64,000 bases of DNA from Halichondria panicea (lineage: Eukaryota; Porifera; Demospongiae; Suberitida; Halichondriidae). Under the pieces are notes generated by a model that saw only the letters and a list, made by a program, of their open reading frames with translations, ran no database searches and had not been told where the DNA came from. Of this stretch, positions 24,026 through 34,905 are shown piece by piece. The DNA is taken from assembly GCF_963675165.1 (NCBI RefSeq), contig NC_087377.1, forward strand, positions 8,263,122 through 8,327,121, read 5' to 3'. Each line of letters starts with the position of its first letter. Position 1 is the stretch's first letter. Position numbers and translations under genes: made by a program.

Positions 24026-24931
24026 GACCTTTAACCGTCGGATTCTTAATTAACAGTGAAGTGAAATGTCTGTAAATTCTCTATCGGGTTTCCAGAGCTG
24101 CCTAGCAACCATATACCAATAGAATGCCCATACAACAAGGAATAAAATGGTGCAACATGTGTTGCCATAACAACCTCAGTTATTACGCTCACCCGTTTTT
24201 ATCATTTTAAATGCTCGGCCAGCGGTGAGATAAAATCCCCAAAATTTGTTTTATGGATCAGCCTATCATATGGTATAAAGGCTTGACTAAGCTTGATTTT
24301 CACATCATATGAATGTAACAGTGCTAAGATATATCAATTTGAAGTACAATACGTACATGTATTACTATATCAGTGAACGATCTATGAAATTTACAAGCTC
24401 ACATAAAGACTGTTCATTACTATTTTAGCTATACTATACTTACACTACTGATATTCTATACTACTTGCCAGAGTCACACAGTGAGCCCTCTCCTGGTCTT
24501 TCACCGTCCTGGTCCATAGCGCTAGCGTCTAGGTCCATGTCATGCATGTCCTCAGTCCCAGACAGTTCATCAGCGTCTGGCATAAAGCTGGTAGCCTTTG
24601 GGAGGTATCCTACTATCCCCTCTCCTTCATAGGCACTGTCATCACCAGAGGAGACATCGCCATTGCTGTCCTCAAGCTGTTCAAGCACATCGGCACAAGT
24701 AAACAATCTAGCCATAGCTATAAACTTCGTGCGGTAAGATGCTAATGAAATTTTAACATAGCAACGTGGCTTGGAAAATTCTAGACTAAATTGCACGTGA
24801 TTCTGCAGCTCTTCTTCTATACAGGGATGTGCGTAGTTCGAGCTACTTCCTAAGTATCGCAGAATTAGAATTTCGCAAAAAAAGTCACTATTGCGGGCCA
24901 CGATCGTGGCCCGTGACGGTTAAAGGGTTAA
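24026..24931 (-). mobile_element. piggyBac-like element candidate, TTAA-flanked terminus
   Basis: Read on the minus strand from 24931, TTAA is followed by CCCTTTAACCGTCACGGGCC and the 16-bp palindrome GGCCACGATCGTGGCC. A TTAA target with CCCTTT-type ends is typical of piggyBac elements. A similar CCTTTAACCGTCGG run at about 24028-24041 could mark a degraded second boundary in the direct sense, so the far end is uncertain. The only frame inside is the acidic N-terminal-like ORF at 24464-24715. Confidence 0.4.
24464..24715 (-). pseudogene. Acidic N-terminal fragment, possibly of a piggyBac-type transposase
   Basis: From ATG at 24715 the frame reads MARLFTCADVLEQLEDSN, then a long Asp/Glu/Ser/Gly-rich run, ending at TAG after about 83 residues. 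PiggyBac transposases commonly start with such an acidic region (a DVL-QL motif followed by D/S runs). It lies just inside the TTAA/CCCTTT terminus. No DDE core follows, so it is a remnant or a truncated first exon. The assignment is inference. Confidence 0.35.
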
Positions 24932-25247
24932 TCTTTGCACGTTATAGCAGATTAAAGATCAGTTTTCGTGTAGGATTGCTAACCCACATTAGTGATTAGA
25001 AAAAATGGGTGTGGTCTAGCTCAGTTTCATTTGCTAGCTAACTGCACGGTTGTTGAGCACTGAATCGTACAATAGCTTTAGCTGAATGTCTTAGAGAATT
25101 ATCAGGTAGTTTGTTTCAGCGTAGTAGTTAACATGTGGCATTTAGCTACTGCGAATGCTTAACTCTTTATTCTGGGTGGGCTTATAATCGAGTGAAAATA
25201 CCCTTGTGCTTTCGCGAGGGTACGGTAGTCAATATAGAAACCACATG
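24932..25247. other. Short spacer with the second copy of a dispersed repeat
   Basis: Positions 25006-25072 repeat 23440-23505. The rest shows nothing recognisable. Confidence 0.6.
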
Positions 25248-25476
25248 TACCGTATAGCGCGAAATGTTTGAGGGGCTTAATTTTCGCGGATTTCGTGGGT
25301 TAGAATTCTGTACGAAAATTAAGTCCACGAAAAGTTTTCTTTAATTAGAATTACCTGCTAACGTGCAAATATTTAAAGGCGTGGCTTCCGGTAAGCGCGA
25401 ACATTGTGCAACGAAATGGTTTTTAGAGGCCAATCCACGAAATATAAGTGCCTCGAAAATTTCGCGCTATACGGTA
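25248..25476. mobile_element. Miniature element, TACCGTATAGCGCGAAAT family, copy A
   Basis: TACCGTATAGCGCGAAAT at the left pairs with ATTTCGCGCTATACGGTA at the right. The interior has GAGGGGCTTAATTTTCG and its partner TGCCTCGAAA. It is about 229 bp with no transposase. Confidence 0.9.
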
Positions 25477-25739
25477 TATACAAAAGCAATGGATAGATTT
25501 GTGGTAAGACTATAGGTGATGACCAATCATCCTAGCTCTAGCAAAGCTACATGTAACAAAGACCGTGTCTAGATAATGTTGGGTATAGTACCCCTCTCTC
25601 TCTCTCACTCTCCCTCTTCCTCTCCTCGGCCTATTTTCGCTTCTCTTTTGGGGGGGATGAAACCCTGGCAGTACAAATGCCTGTTAATGAATCTGCCAGA
25701 TCCTAGGGGGGTAGAAATACCCCCCTCAATGCAGCCCTG

Positions 25740-25914
25740 TACCGTATAGCGCGAAATTTTCGTGGATTTCCTCGATTAGCAATCCTACACGAAAATGTTA
25801 GAATTACGTGCAAGGATTAAAGGCGTGGCTTCCGATAAGCAGTCATTCCATGAACATTGTGCGAACAAAAGGCCATTCCACGAAATAATCTAGAACATTT
25901 CGCGCTATACGGTA
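25740..25914. mobile_element. Miniature element, TACCGTATAGCGCGAAAT family, copy B
   Basis: It has the same 18-bp ends as 25248-25476 and shares interior blocks (GGCGTGGCTTCCG, CATTGTGC-AAC). It is about 175 bp, a deletion variant of copy A. Confidence 0.9.
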
Positions 25915-26870
25915 GTTGATAAAAATATTTAGCGGACAATTGCGATCACACGCATTGAGCTACTGCGCATGCTCAAACTCTTCATTTTGGATGGGCCTAC
26001 AATCGAGTGAATTACCCTTGTGCAAGAACTTCGAAGCAAAATATTTGTTATTCATAAGCCTCATTATTTTTCGTGCTTTTTCTGGGAGGACGGAAGTTGT
26101 GGTTGGGGAATTCGTGTGATCCATAAAAGTAAATGACTTCTCCGAATATAGGCGATATTTAGCCGACAATTGTGTTGAAAACTATTCTCCGACGCCCTAG
26201 AGAAGTTATTCATTTTTCCTCCCCGTGTCTATAATCATAAATTTTTTTATGCTTGGTTTATTGGTTTAGTGATATACATAATCTGCAGCTTCTTGAAGTT
26301 TTCTGGAGGAGCTCTGAAGATTTCAAGATAACTCCATTTAGGCGCAGACTTCTAGTATCTGATGTCGGAAAAGCAATTATAATGAGGTTTGATTAATGAA
26401 GGATAGGATTTAAACTTCCCAAATGAGTTGCATTTTTCGCATGATTAACTATCAGTAGCCATGCAGTCCAGGTTTTGGCATTTCCGTGTGTTCTGGGGTG
26501 ATGGATTCCATTATTTTTGTAGCGTTAAATCGTGTTTTAGTCAACGAGCACACATTTCTGTTTATCCATGGCATGCAGGGTTTCATCTAGTGGGGGGACA
26601 AGAGTGAACCCAATTGTATACTTACGTATGTCTTACACAGTCATGCATGGTTATTCTAATGTGGGTGTATTGTAGTGTTATATGTTATAATCACTTTTAA
26701 AATTCAAATCGCAGTATGAACGAAACGACTAGCTGAACACGTACAATGTATACAGGCATCTAACAACACTTAATTATTACTACACATAATAGCATGTTCA
26801 TCCATGTCCAAAGACGCCAAGACATGTCCATGTAATCCTAAGTTGCCCATGAGTATGTACAATTATAGTA
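25915..26870. other. Non-coding stretch
   Basis: Short frames on both strands around 25916-26169 overlap each other and have no motif. No paired termini or gene were found. Confidence 0.55.
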
Positions 26871-26879
26871 TTATCCCAG

Positions 26880-27945
26880 GATGTCCCAGCACCATGCACT
26901 CCCATAAGTATCAACCCGGGGTGACCAGGCGTATAGCTATATGTGTGTCTAGGTATCCCAGGAGTACTAGATACCTTGCTACCATCCCATGATCAACCCG
27001 GGATGACTAGGCGTATCTAGCTATAGGTGCTTGTCCAAGTATCCCGGGAGTACTAAGTATATCGCGCTACCATCCTAGGATCAACCCGGGATGACCAAGT
27101 GCATAGCCACATGCTTGTCCAAGTATCCCGGGAGTACTAAGTATCACGTTACCATCCCAGGATCAACCCGGGATGATCAGGCGTATAGCCACATGCTTGT
27201 CCAAGTATCCCGGGAGTACTAAGTACCGCGCTACCATCCCAGGTTCAACCCGGGATGACCAGGTGCATAGCTATAAGTGCTTGTCCAAGTATCCCGGGAG
27301 TACTAAGTATCACGCTACCATCCTAGGATCAACCCGGGATGACCAGGTGCATAGCTATAGGTGCGTGTCCAAGTATCCCGGGAGTACTAAGTATCGCGCT
27401 ACCATCCCAGGATCAACCCGGGATGATCAGGCGTATAGCTATAGGTGCATGCTTGTCCAAGTATCCCTGGAGTACTAGATACCTTGCTACCATCCTAGGA
27501 TCAACCCGGGATGACCAGGTGCATAGCGTGTCCAAGTATCCCGGGAGTACTAAGTATCGCGCTACCATCCCAGGATCAACCCGGGATGACCAGGCGTATA
27601 GCCACATGTTTGTCCAAGTATCCCGGGAGTACTAAGTATCGCGCTACCATCCCAGGATCAACCCGGGATGCCCAGCAATAGGTGCGTGTCTAAGTATCCC
27701 GGGAGTACTAAGTATCGCGCTATCAACCCGGGATGACCAGGTGCATAGCTATATAGGTGCGTGTCCAAGTATCCCGGGAGTACTAAGTATCACGCTACCA
27801 TCCCAGGATCAACCCGGGATGACCAGGCATATAGCCACATGTTTGTCCAAGTATCCCGGGAGTACTAAGTATCGCGCTACCATCCCAGGATCAACCCGGG
27901 ATGATCAGGCATATAGCCACGTGCTTGTCCAAGTCTCCCGGGATG
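26880..27945. repeat. Tandem array of about 13 units of roughly 83 bp
   Basis: Each unit carries AAGTATCCCGGGAGTACTAA, then CGCTACCATCCCAGGATCAA, then CCCGGGATGACCAGG and a short variable tail with ATAGCTATAGGTGC. The paired TCCCGGGA and CCCGGGAT give local dyads. Units differ by a few substitutions and one or two deletions (about 27460-27540 and 27690-27740). Several long frames run through it only because of the repeat period. It is a minisatellite. Confidence 0.95.
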
Positions 27946-28735
27946 CTCCTGGTATAATTAATGTGGTATTGCAATTATTGTGCAAGCACAATAATTTATT
28001 ACAAGAATCAACATAATTATACGTATATACAACTAACAGACTATCAACACAACAATTGAGATAAATGTACTTGCAGACTGAAAGTGGGTAGATGTTGCTG
28101 CACAGTCAAAGTTCATGGCAAGATGTCCCAGTGGCACTATTATAGAGAAAGTGCACATGCACGCAATAAGATGATCATTATTATCGTGACATGTCATGTT
28201 TAACTGGAATGTATCATTTTGTAAACATGAACTGTTTTAGATTATTACCTCTATCTGTCGAGAGTTGTTGGTGTCTCTTGTTCTTGTTCCTGTGACCTAT
28301 ATTCACACATGCACGCATTGCATAGAATAATGACTATACACATAAAACTGGGACATTAAAAATGCCCTTATTAAATTGCTGGTAAAATTGCTGTAACATT
28401 ATAATCTTGCAGTTATAATTATACATACCTCATTGGATGGTGTGCCTATTGAGCTGGCTGAGATCTTCCTATTATAATAATTATATTGCTTAACGTTTGC
28501 ATCCTCAAAATGAAGGGTTAGTACTGTAACATTTATATACGACGCCTATACCTTTTCTTGGACTTTTCCTGGGCGTCCGGTTACCCGCATCACTTGATGC
28601 CTCCCCTCTCTTCATTTCATTACCACTATAGTTATACAAGTGTATGATTAGTAGCTAGGTCAAAAGTTGTATTGCGGCTATAGGTTATCTACTAAGACAG
28701 GCACACATTATATCGTTCCAACACTATATACATGC
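27946..28735. other. Non-coding stretch
   Basis: It is AT-rich with no frame above noise and no paired repeats. Nothing was recognised. Confidence 0.6.
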
Positions 28736-28938
28736 TGTACGACATTTTCGAGGGGCTTAATTCGTTGATTTCGTGCATGGGTTAGCAATCCAACATGAAA
28801 ATTAACTCCACGGAAATTGTTTGGTTAAAGACGTGGCTTCCGGCAAGCAGTCATTCCACAAACATTGTGCAACAAAATGCTTTTAGAGGCCATTCCACCA
28901 AATAGAAGTGCCTCGAAAATTTCGTTGTATGTACGGTA
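28736..28938. mobile_element. Miniature element, diverged copy C of the GCGCGAAAT family
   Basis: Interior blocks CGAGGGGCTTAATTC, GGCTTCCGGCAAGCAGTCAT, CATTGTGCAAC and GTGCCTCGAAAATTTCG match copies A and B in order. The ends are mutated (CTGTACGACATTTTCGAGG on the left). Confidence 0.8.
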
Positions 28939-28974
28939 TATACATACATATCTGCACTGTAAAAAGAAACTTAC

Positions 28975-29296
28975 GATGTTATTTCTTCCTCTTGAAGACT
29001 TTCCGCATATCTACTGAGGGACACTTGGAATGACAGAAGCTTTGAAGCCAGTTCTTCTCTTTTCTCTACCTCTTGCAGATCTGGTAGAGATTATATATAG
29101 ACATAAATTAGTTGATCCTGCAATCGCCACAAATTTTATACACTTACAAAACTTGTGCCTCGCTTGGATTTTGTGGTTAGAACTTCTCCCAAACCTTCCC
29201 TTTCTAACAGCTTAATGGCATTGATGGCACTTTCTTTGTTTCCCTTGTTTCTAAACCTCTTAGCTGCCAGAAGTGGGCTGATGTAGAGAGTGCTCC
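28975..29296 (-). pseudogene. Two exon-like helical segments, family not recognised
   Basis: Segment 29296-29148 opens after a GCAG acceptor (GSTLYISPLLAAKRFRNKGN, then an AINAIKLLEREGLGEVL helix) and closes at a GTAAGT donor. Segment 29080-28975 (LQEVEKREELASKLLSFQV-like, amphipathic) runs to another GTAAGT. Both look coding and coiled-coil-like, but their phases do not match (a stop results on direct joining), so one is mutated or another exon is missing. No function can be assigned. Confidence 0.3.
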
Positions 29297-29424
29297 CTGC
29301 AATGTGTATTTAGCTAGTTCCTTATCCTCCGAGTGATGTCCATCACTGAGCGCAGAGGCTTTAAAAGATAAAAAGTTACTAACACTGTTATAAGCATGCC
29401 ATATAAAGTATTCGAGGTATCAAT

Positions 29425-29800
29425 AAAAAGGGTTAGGGTTAGGGCCAGGGTTTCGTCCCTAAATGGCGACCATTTCTGGTCAAAAACGACCATTTTGGGT
29501 CCAAACGCAACCATAAAACCCAAATATGTGACCCCGTCCCGTCCCTTTCTGGACCCTGCCGACCATTTACCAGCGACCGAAAAAAGGGTCAGAGGTCCCT
29601 TTTGCCAACAAAAACCCATCACTGCGTCCCATTTTCCCGTCACCAAACTAATTTTCCGTCCCAAAATTTTCCCGTGAAAAGTTTCTCCGACCCTTTAGGG
29701 ATGTGGGAAAAATTGTCCCGTCCCTCAAAAAAATTGTTGCGTCCCAAAATTTAAAGTTTCCCCGACCCTCGAGAAAAAGTGTCCCGTCACATTTCTGAAT
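29425..29800. repeat. GTCCC/GACC-rich segment with a short telomere-like motif
   Basis: GGGTTAGGGTTAGGGCCAGGG occurs near 29430, with two TTAGGG units. It is followed by a stretch where variants of GTCCCGTCCC, TTTCCCG and GACCATTT recur every 20-40 bp. It has the look of an old minisatellite. The frame on either strand is not a gene. Confidence 0.6.
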
Positions 29801-29924
29801 TGTTTCAATCATTTGTCAAAACTAAACAAGTGTTATAATGATGACACAGAACCCAAGTATTATGAATGAATAACAGAGATGAATGACTACAGCACATAAG
29901 CTGCCAGAACCCAACAAAACAGTC

Positions 29925-30110
29925 CAACATAAAACAATAGACAGTGCTGAGAACAAGGACAAGGACAAAAAACAAAACAGTGCAACATAAAACAATAGAC
30001 AGTGCTGAGAACAAGGACAAGGACAAAAAACAAAACAGTGCAACATAAAATAATAGACAGTGCTGAGAACAAGGACAAGGACAAAAAACAAAACGGAGAT
30101 AAATGACTAA
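29925..30110. repeat. Three tandem 58-bp units
   Basis: ACAGTGCTGAGAACAAGGAC and AAAACAAAACAGTGCAACAT recur with a 58-bp period at 29941, 29999 and 30057 with almost no differences. The Cys/Leu-rich minus-strand frames are products of the repeat. The flanking phrase CACATAAGCTGCCAGAACCC is also duplicated (29895 and 30118). Confidence 0.9.
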
Positions 30111-30171
30111 GCTACAGCACATAAGCTGCCAGAACCCAAGTATTATGAATGACTAAGCTACAGCACATAAG

Positions 30172-31835
30172 CTAATTGTTCTTGTATTTAATTATGTTCT
30201 TCACTTTGTCTTGTATGTTTTTTTTATTTCTATCTAGATTGTGGTCTTGTAGGAACTGTCCACATGTCAGCAGGCTGGGTGTTGAGTTTGAGTCTATGTA
30301 GCTGTCGAAGTAGAGAGAAATTGTCTCCGTCTCGTCGTCAGTGTACTTTCGTCTTGTCTTCGTACTTTCGAGGAAAGTAGGTGTTGTCTTTGTCTTCTTT
30401 GTCTTTGGAGCCACAAAGTCCTCAGCTGAATCAGAGGTGTGTGGTGGTGGTGATGGTGGTGGTGGTGGTGGTGACTTCCTCTCTGCCTTCTTCTTAGCAG
30501 GTTCAGCAAAGTCTGAGGTAGAGTCAGACTCCTCAGAAGACTCCTCCTCGGACCGTTGGGTCGACCTTGTGAGGGCAGTGTACGCCTTGACGGAGTACTG
30601 TGGGTTTGAGATCGTTTGATAATAGTTTGAGTCCGTCTGAGTGGAGTGTGCCAGGTGCCTCGCTGCCAAGGCACTGTCCTCTTGCACAACGCTGGTAGCA
30701 GCAGTTGTGGCTGCCACCTTTCTGGCCCTAGTGGGCGTAATACTCTTCAACCCAAACTTCTTGAAGACGTACTTAGCTCTCTGGGTGAACTTGTCGTACT
30801 GTTTACCGCCGACTAGGGCCAGAACGAACGGATGGTCGTGGTCTTCAATCTGTTGTGGCCGAACTGAGCGGATGTAGACGTTCACCCTGTCTACGTCGAC
30901 AGTGGTGAGGACACACTTGCAGCACCCTGCCACCGACGTCTTGTGCTCCTTGACCATCACCACTGTCAACAACACCCCATCAGCGTTCGTGTACTGCCGC
31001 TTCTTATCCCACTCGGCCATGGTCATGTTCGTGGCTGCCCCCGGCCTCTGCCACGATCTGTAGGGGTTAAGGTGATGAAAAGTACTGAGTTAATATGATA
31101 TGTAGCTGTAGCACAGTGTGATGGCTATGAAGGTGGTGCACAGGTTCAGCAGCCTATCGTCGGAGACGAGGTTCAGGTAGCAGTCGTTGGCCACGCTTCT
31201 AAACATCTCCCACATCTTGGGACACTCGACGAGGGCCACAACGTCGTTCATTTCCACCCCGTCACTGGACTGCTCCATGAGACGGGTGGCACGTTTCCTG
31301 ATTGTGATAATTACATAGCATAATAATTATGATGTGTCAAATCTATACCTGGCCTTGTCCTTCCGCCAGGTGGTCCGCCATTGGTTTAGGGTCTCCGACA
31401 TTCTGACGAAGTTCTGGTAGACCGACTCATCCACCTCGTTTGCTCTCAAGTACTTAGAGCAGACTCGAAAGTGTCCAGCTTTGCGAGCCTGTCCTCAATT
31501 TGAACCATGCCCTCGTCCTTGAGCTTGGTCACGTAGGCCAGGAGCAAGTTCCTATTGAGTAGGTTGTTCCAGTTGGGGGCCTCCGATGCTACAGGCCCAG
31601 CGCAGAACTTGAGGAACTTACTGACGTCTACTACCATTTCGGTGGCCATCTTCTCCGACCTCTCCTTCCCGTCGATGCTCTGCAGCCACTTCTTAAAGAG
31701 TTCAAAGCAAGTCAGAGTAACGAGAAACCTAGGAAAGGTCCTTGTTCCCCTGACCTGCATTTGCTCTCTTGGCGCTATCTCAGACTCGGAGACCTCCACC
31801 TCCTCCTCCGCCTGGTTGGGTTGGTGCATGGACAA
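30172..31835 (-). pseudogene. Crypton-like tyrosine recombinase, frameshifted
   Basis: A minus-strand gene with exons of about 31835-31349, 31297-31115 and 31057-30172. The last two introns (51 and 57 bp) are clean and in phase. The core-binding domain (FELFKKWLQSIDG ... FLKFC ... LKDEGMVQIEDRLAKLD) leads to the catalytic domain. It shows box I Arg in SWQRPGAATNMTMAEW, the beta-strand Lys in VVMVKEHKTS, box II Arg in TPTRARK, then RHLAHS with both His, and the nucleophile Tyr in DSNYYQT. All five expected catalytic positions are present. The tail is acidic and Pro-rich, then basic (MYB/SANT-like helices after RRKYTDDETE). A one-base shift at about 31455 (before KYLRANEVD) breaks the frame. 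Tyrosine recombinases cut and rejoin DNA through a 3'-phosphotyrosine. Confidence 0.7.
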
Positions 31836-32330
31836 CAGAGAACATGGTGGTCAGCTTCTTCTGCTGTCTGGTGATGTTGAGCTGCGGTACACCAATCTCC
31901 GCCTTCCTAGCTCTCACAGCTCGTTTCAGCAGGTCCAACCTTTCCTCCGTCGAGTACTTGGGTGCTTGACCTTGATGTGCTGCGAGAGCCTGTTCTGGGG
32001 TTTGCTGGTGCAACCTACAACAGGGCACTTCCTTGGGCACATGCTATTTTTCTTTACCTAAGCGCAAGTGCTTGCAGCATTGCTGTACCGCTTCAACACA
32101 TTGTTTCCATGTCTTGATCGGATTTTTCCAATATTGTGGAAATTGAGTGAAGATAGCTTTTTTGAGCTCACCAAACTCCTTCTCTCGACCCAATTGGGGC
32201 ATCACATCTGGGCCAAACAAAAAGCCTCCTTTGCCACTTTGCATGCCAATCTCCCTGCCTTCGATTCGCCCTGCATGTTTGGGTATTTGGCCATCACGTT
32301 TTCAACGGTTATAATGTTGACCGGTCTATT
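31836..32330 (-). pseudogene. BEN-like and zinc-finger-like 5' part upstream of the recombinase
   Basis: Reading minus from about 32316, one frame gives AKYPNMQGESKAGRLACKVA and, after a shift in a T5 run near 32222, continues FGPDVMPQLGREKEF ... AIFTQFPQYW ... CVEAVQQCCKHLR. This helical pattern resembles BEN domains, which bind DNA. After a stop at 32044 comes a short Cys/His piece (CPKEVPCCRLHQQ ... LAAH) and a charged helix to about 31830, where a further frame change leads into the recombinase. Whether the two are one gene or two abutting remnants is unclear. At least two frame breaks make it non-functional as it stands. Confidence 0.45.
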
Positions 32331-32858
32331 TCGTTTGACGGAAGACAGTCAGTAGTTGATTGGGTTACAGGGAGCGGCGACTGGGTAGAAATAGATGTGC
32401 GTTTTGTGGGTGTATTGTGAATAGATGGTGCAGTTGTGCTGATTGGCCAGGAATTGCACATAATGGTGGAGAATTAAAATTAGGTTGATGGAAATGATGA
32501 AGTACGAAGCTTGCATGGGGTTACATGTAGGTGTAGACCGTTGTGATGAATATTGCAATTCGTTTTCGACCTTAGCTAATTTAAATTCTAAATTAATAAT
32601 CGTTTCTTGAATAGCAAGATCTCTATCACTAGAATGATTTTGATCACTAGTCGTATGTGTTACATGTAGCAGTGAGATCTGTATTGTTCAGTATCCTCAC
32701 AGTTATTATCGCTAAGGAATTTTATTTCTTCTTGTTCCATCTGCTCTTTGTCACCTACAGTACACGTATGTATATATAATTAGAGACTCCCAGGGAACTA
32801 ACAGATGTACCGTGCACCTATATTGTAAGTTACACACATTTAATAGACGTACAATGTA

Positions 32859-33501
32859 CCTTAAGGTCACTATTATAAACGGGTATTAAATTTAGCGTTT
32901 TTAGCGAGAACGACCCAAACCGCTAATATAAGTACTCGCATACTTTTATTTAACCAAAGAAATTTTTAAAATTCGTTTAAATGGAAGTAGTCTATTAGCT
33001 ATCATTATAGGTCTAGTACAACAAATATAATACATGTATATGTACGTACAGTATAGTACTAGTTCAGTTTATGAAAAAGGAATTTGTCACGTATTATTCT
33101 GATGCTGTTAGTAAGCAACTAGACTCTGAAATGAATCTTGAAGATGTTGAAGTTGACTTTCGTCTTTCAGTGATTAAACCACTCCATGCCCAATGGTTAG
33201 TTAACTTGTATAACTTCTTTTCAACTGAGAAAGGAAGAAAAGTCATATATAATGGATGGATGAAGGCTGGCATATCAGGACTATTGGATGGAACAACTGT
33301 TTTACCACCAGAGGACCCTTTTGAATGCATTGTTTGTGACACTAGCTAATTCATTCAATTCAATTGTGTGTGATAATTATTCCTATCGCTAATTAAAAAA
33401 TTTGGAAACTGAATTATGAAATAGCTAAAATTAGTACCTGCCAAATTGGTAGGTCTCCAAACCGCCAAATTTAGTACCCGTTTAAAATAGTGTCCTTAAG
33501 G
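32859..33501. mobile_element. Deletion derivative of a TA-flanked DDE transposon
   Basis: CCTTAAGGTCACTATTATAA then ACGGGTATTAAATTT at the left pairs with the complement of CCTTAAGGACACTATTTTAA then ACGGGTACTAAATTT at the right, about 45 bp with few mismatches. The dinucleotide TA abuts both ends, as in Tc1/mariner/pogo-type insertions. The 643-bp unit retains only the transposase tail (33071-33349). It is a clean example of internal deletion. Confidence 0.85.
33071..33349 (+). pseudogene. C-terminal fragment of a DDE-superfamily transposase
   Basis: The 92-residue frame reads KKEFVTYYSDAVSKQL, then VEVDFRLSVIKPLHAQWLVN and YNGWMKAGISGLLDG, ending in an acidic Cys-containing tail. A Y-x-D-x-V-x-KQL ... 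KPLHA-W ... GF/W-x-AGI order is, from memory, the usual end of DDE endonuclease proteins encoded by pogo-like and related elements. It lies between 45-bp inverted ends and lacks the catalytic core, so it cannot be active alone. Confidence 0.65.
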
Positions 33502-33509
33502 TACATACC

Positions 33510-34375
33510 AACAGCAAGAATCTTGCCAGTGTATTGGTTCGGGCCCATCTTCACCTGGCATTCTTAACCCACTTCAACAGTTCCTAAGCAAATAAGCAAA
33601 TAAAGCCTCTCTATAGAAAACCCGTTTTCAGGTGCACCGCTCTTTTCATCCTTTCCATCTCCTTCTAGTTCTGTAGATAGATTTGCTAGTCGACAGGCTT
33701 TGGAAATACAGAGTAGCAGGTGGAACCAGTTGCAAGCATGGCAGCATAGAATAATAGATACTATTTGGGCCACATGCGCCATCTACAGGAGATTTTACTA
33801 GTCGACAGGCTTTGCAAATACAGAATTGGTGACTCACCTCTCACCCCAACAACCGAGCCATCCAGCCCATATCAGGTACAATAACATCACATTTTTGTAC
33901 AATTGTTGTCGACTGCTCTTCTGGCCACAGTACCAAGCAGTAGAGTTCTGAGGATCAGGAGTGGACACACAATATTAAACCTAAGCAAGCATGACAAAAT
34001 AACTGACACTATAGAGTAAACTATACACTTGAGTAGAAAGCAAGCATGACAAAATAATAAGTGTGGGGGTGGGGACCTGTTTTTATTAATTAACTGTGAA
34101 CTCGTAGAATTAGCTTGTAACAGATAGCATGCCTTTTCTTTTCTTTGTTTTTTGCTCATTTTCTTTTTTTTGCATTAGTTTTTGGAGTTGTTCCTCTTCA
34201 TCAAGGAGCAGGGTGCCATTTCACTACTTTTTTGGTTGGCTTTTTCTTCCTCCATTATGTGTCAAGCAGCTCCCTAAATTCGAGACAGTACTGTTTGCAA
34301 TAATTTTTTACGTAGCCTTTTTACCACAGTGTTCGTGCCTTCCAATTGCACCAATAGACCGTCCTTGCTGTTCAA
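33510..34375. other. Non-coding stretch
   Basis: A phrase with TAGTCGACAGGCTTTG-AAATACAGA recurs at 33687 and 33801, and AAGCAAGCATGACAAAATAA recurs at about 33983 and 34038. No coding family was recognised. Confidence 0.55.
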
Positions 34376-34905
34376 CATCCTGTGTACAGGCATCAGTATA
34401 CGCCGCCTGCTCTCTGGAGACTTGATTCCACGGCCCCTTTTTGTCCAGTCTATGCAGTGTTGTATTTCACCAATTGTTGTAACATTCTGTGTACATCTAC
34501 AGTACTAGAGGCACCCCATATAGCCCTCTGGATTCCACGGTACCTTTGTGTCCAGTCTATGCAGTGTTGTATTGCACCAATTGTTGTAACATTCTGTGTA
34601 CAGGCTATCAGTACACAAGATCTACAGTACTAGAGGCACCCCCATAGCCCTCTCTGGAGACTTATGTCCAGTCTATGCAGTGTTGAATTACACCAATTGT
34701 TGTAACATTCTGTGTACAGGCTATCAGTACACAAGTACTAGAAGCACCCCCATAGCCGCCTGCTCTCTGCATGGAGACTGGATTCCACGGCCCCTTTTTG
34801 TCCAGTCTATGCAGTGTTGTATTTCTGTGTACAAGCGGCACCCCCATAGCCGCCTGCTCTCTGGAGACTGGATTCCACGACCCGTTTTTGTCACGGGCAC
34901 AGTTT
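34376..34905. repeat. Imperfect tandem array, about five units of about 115-130 bp
   Basis: Blocks GTCCAGTCTATGCAGTGTTG, CACCAATTGTTGTAACATTC, TGTGTACAGGCTATCAGTAC and GGCACCCCCATAGCC recur in order with partial deletions, so unit length varies. The overlapping Cys-rich frames on both strands follow the repeat period and are not genes. Confidence 0.85.

Noticed and set aside
26804..28016. Several repetitive frames of about 100 codons and a CRISPR-like look
   Set aside because: Units are contiguous at 83 bp with no unique spacers, in an animal-type genome; this is a minisatellite.
29425..29460. Interstitial telomere from TTAGGG repeats
   Set aside because: Only two perfect units are present; too short to claim a fusion or telomere origin.
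29805..30122. Cys/Leu-rich minus frames resembling small membrane proteins
   Set aside because: They are translations of the 58-bp tandem repeat in several frames.
30294..30689. Minus frame with a poly-His run
   Set aside because: It is the shadow of the Pro-rich linker of the recombinase gene in another frame.
31555..32061. 168-codon plus-strand frame
   Set aside because: It is antisense to the recombinase and zinc-finger-like exons, which have motif and splice support.
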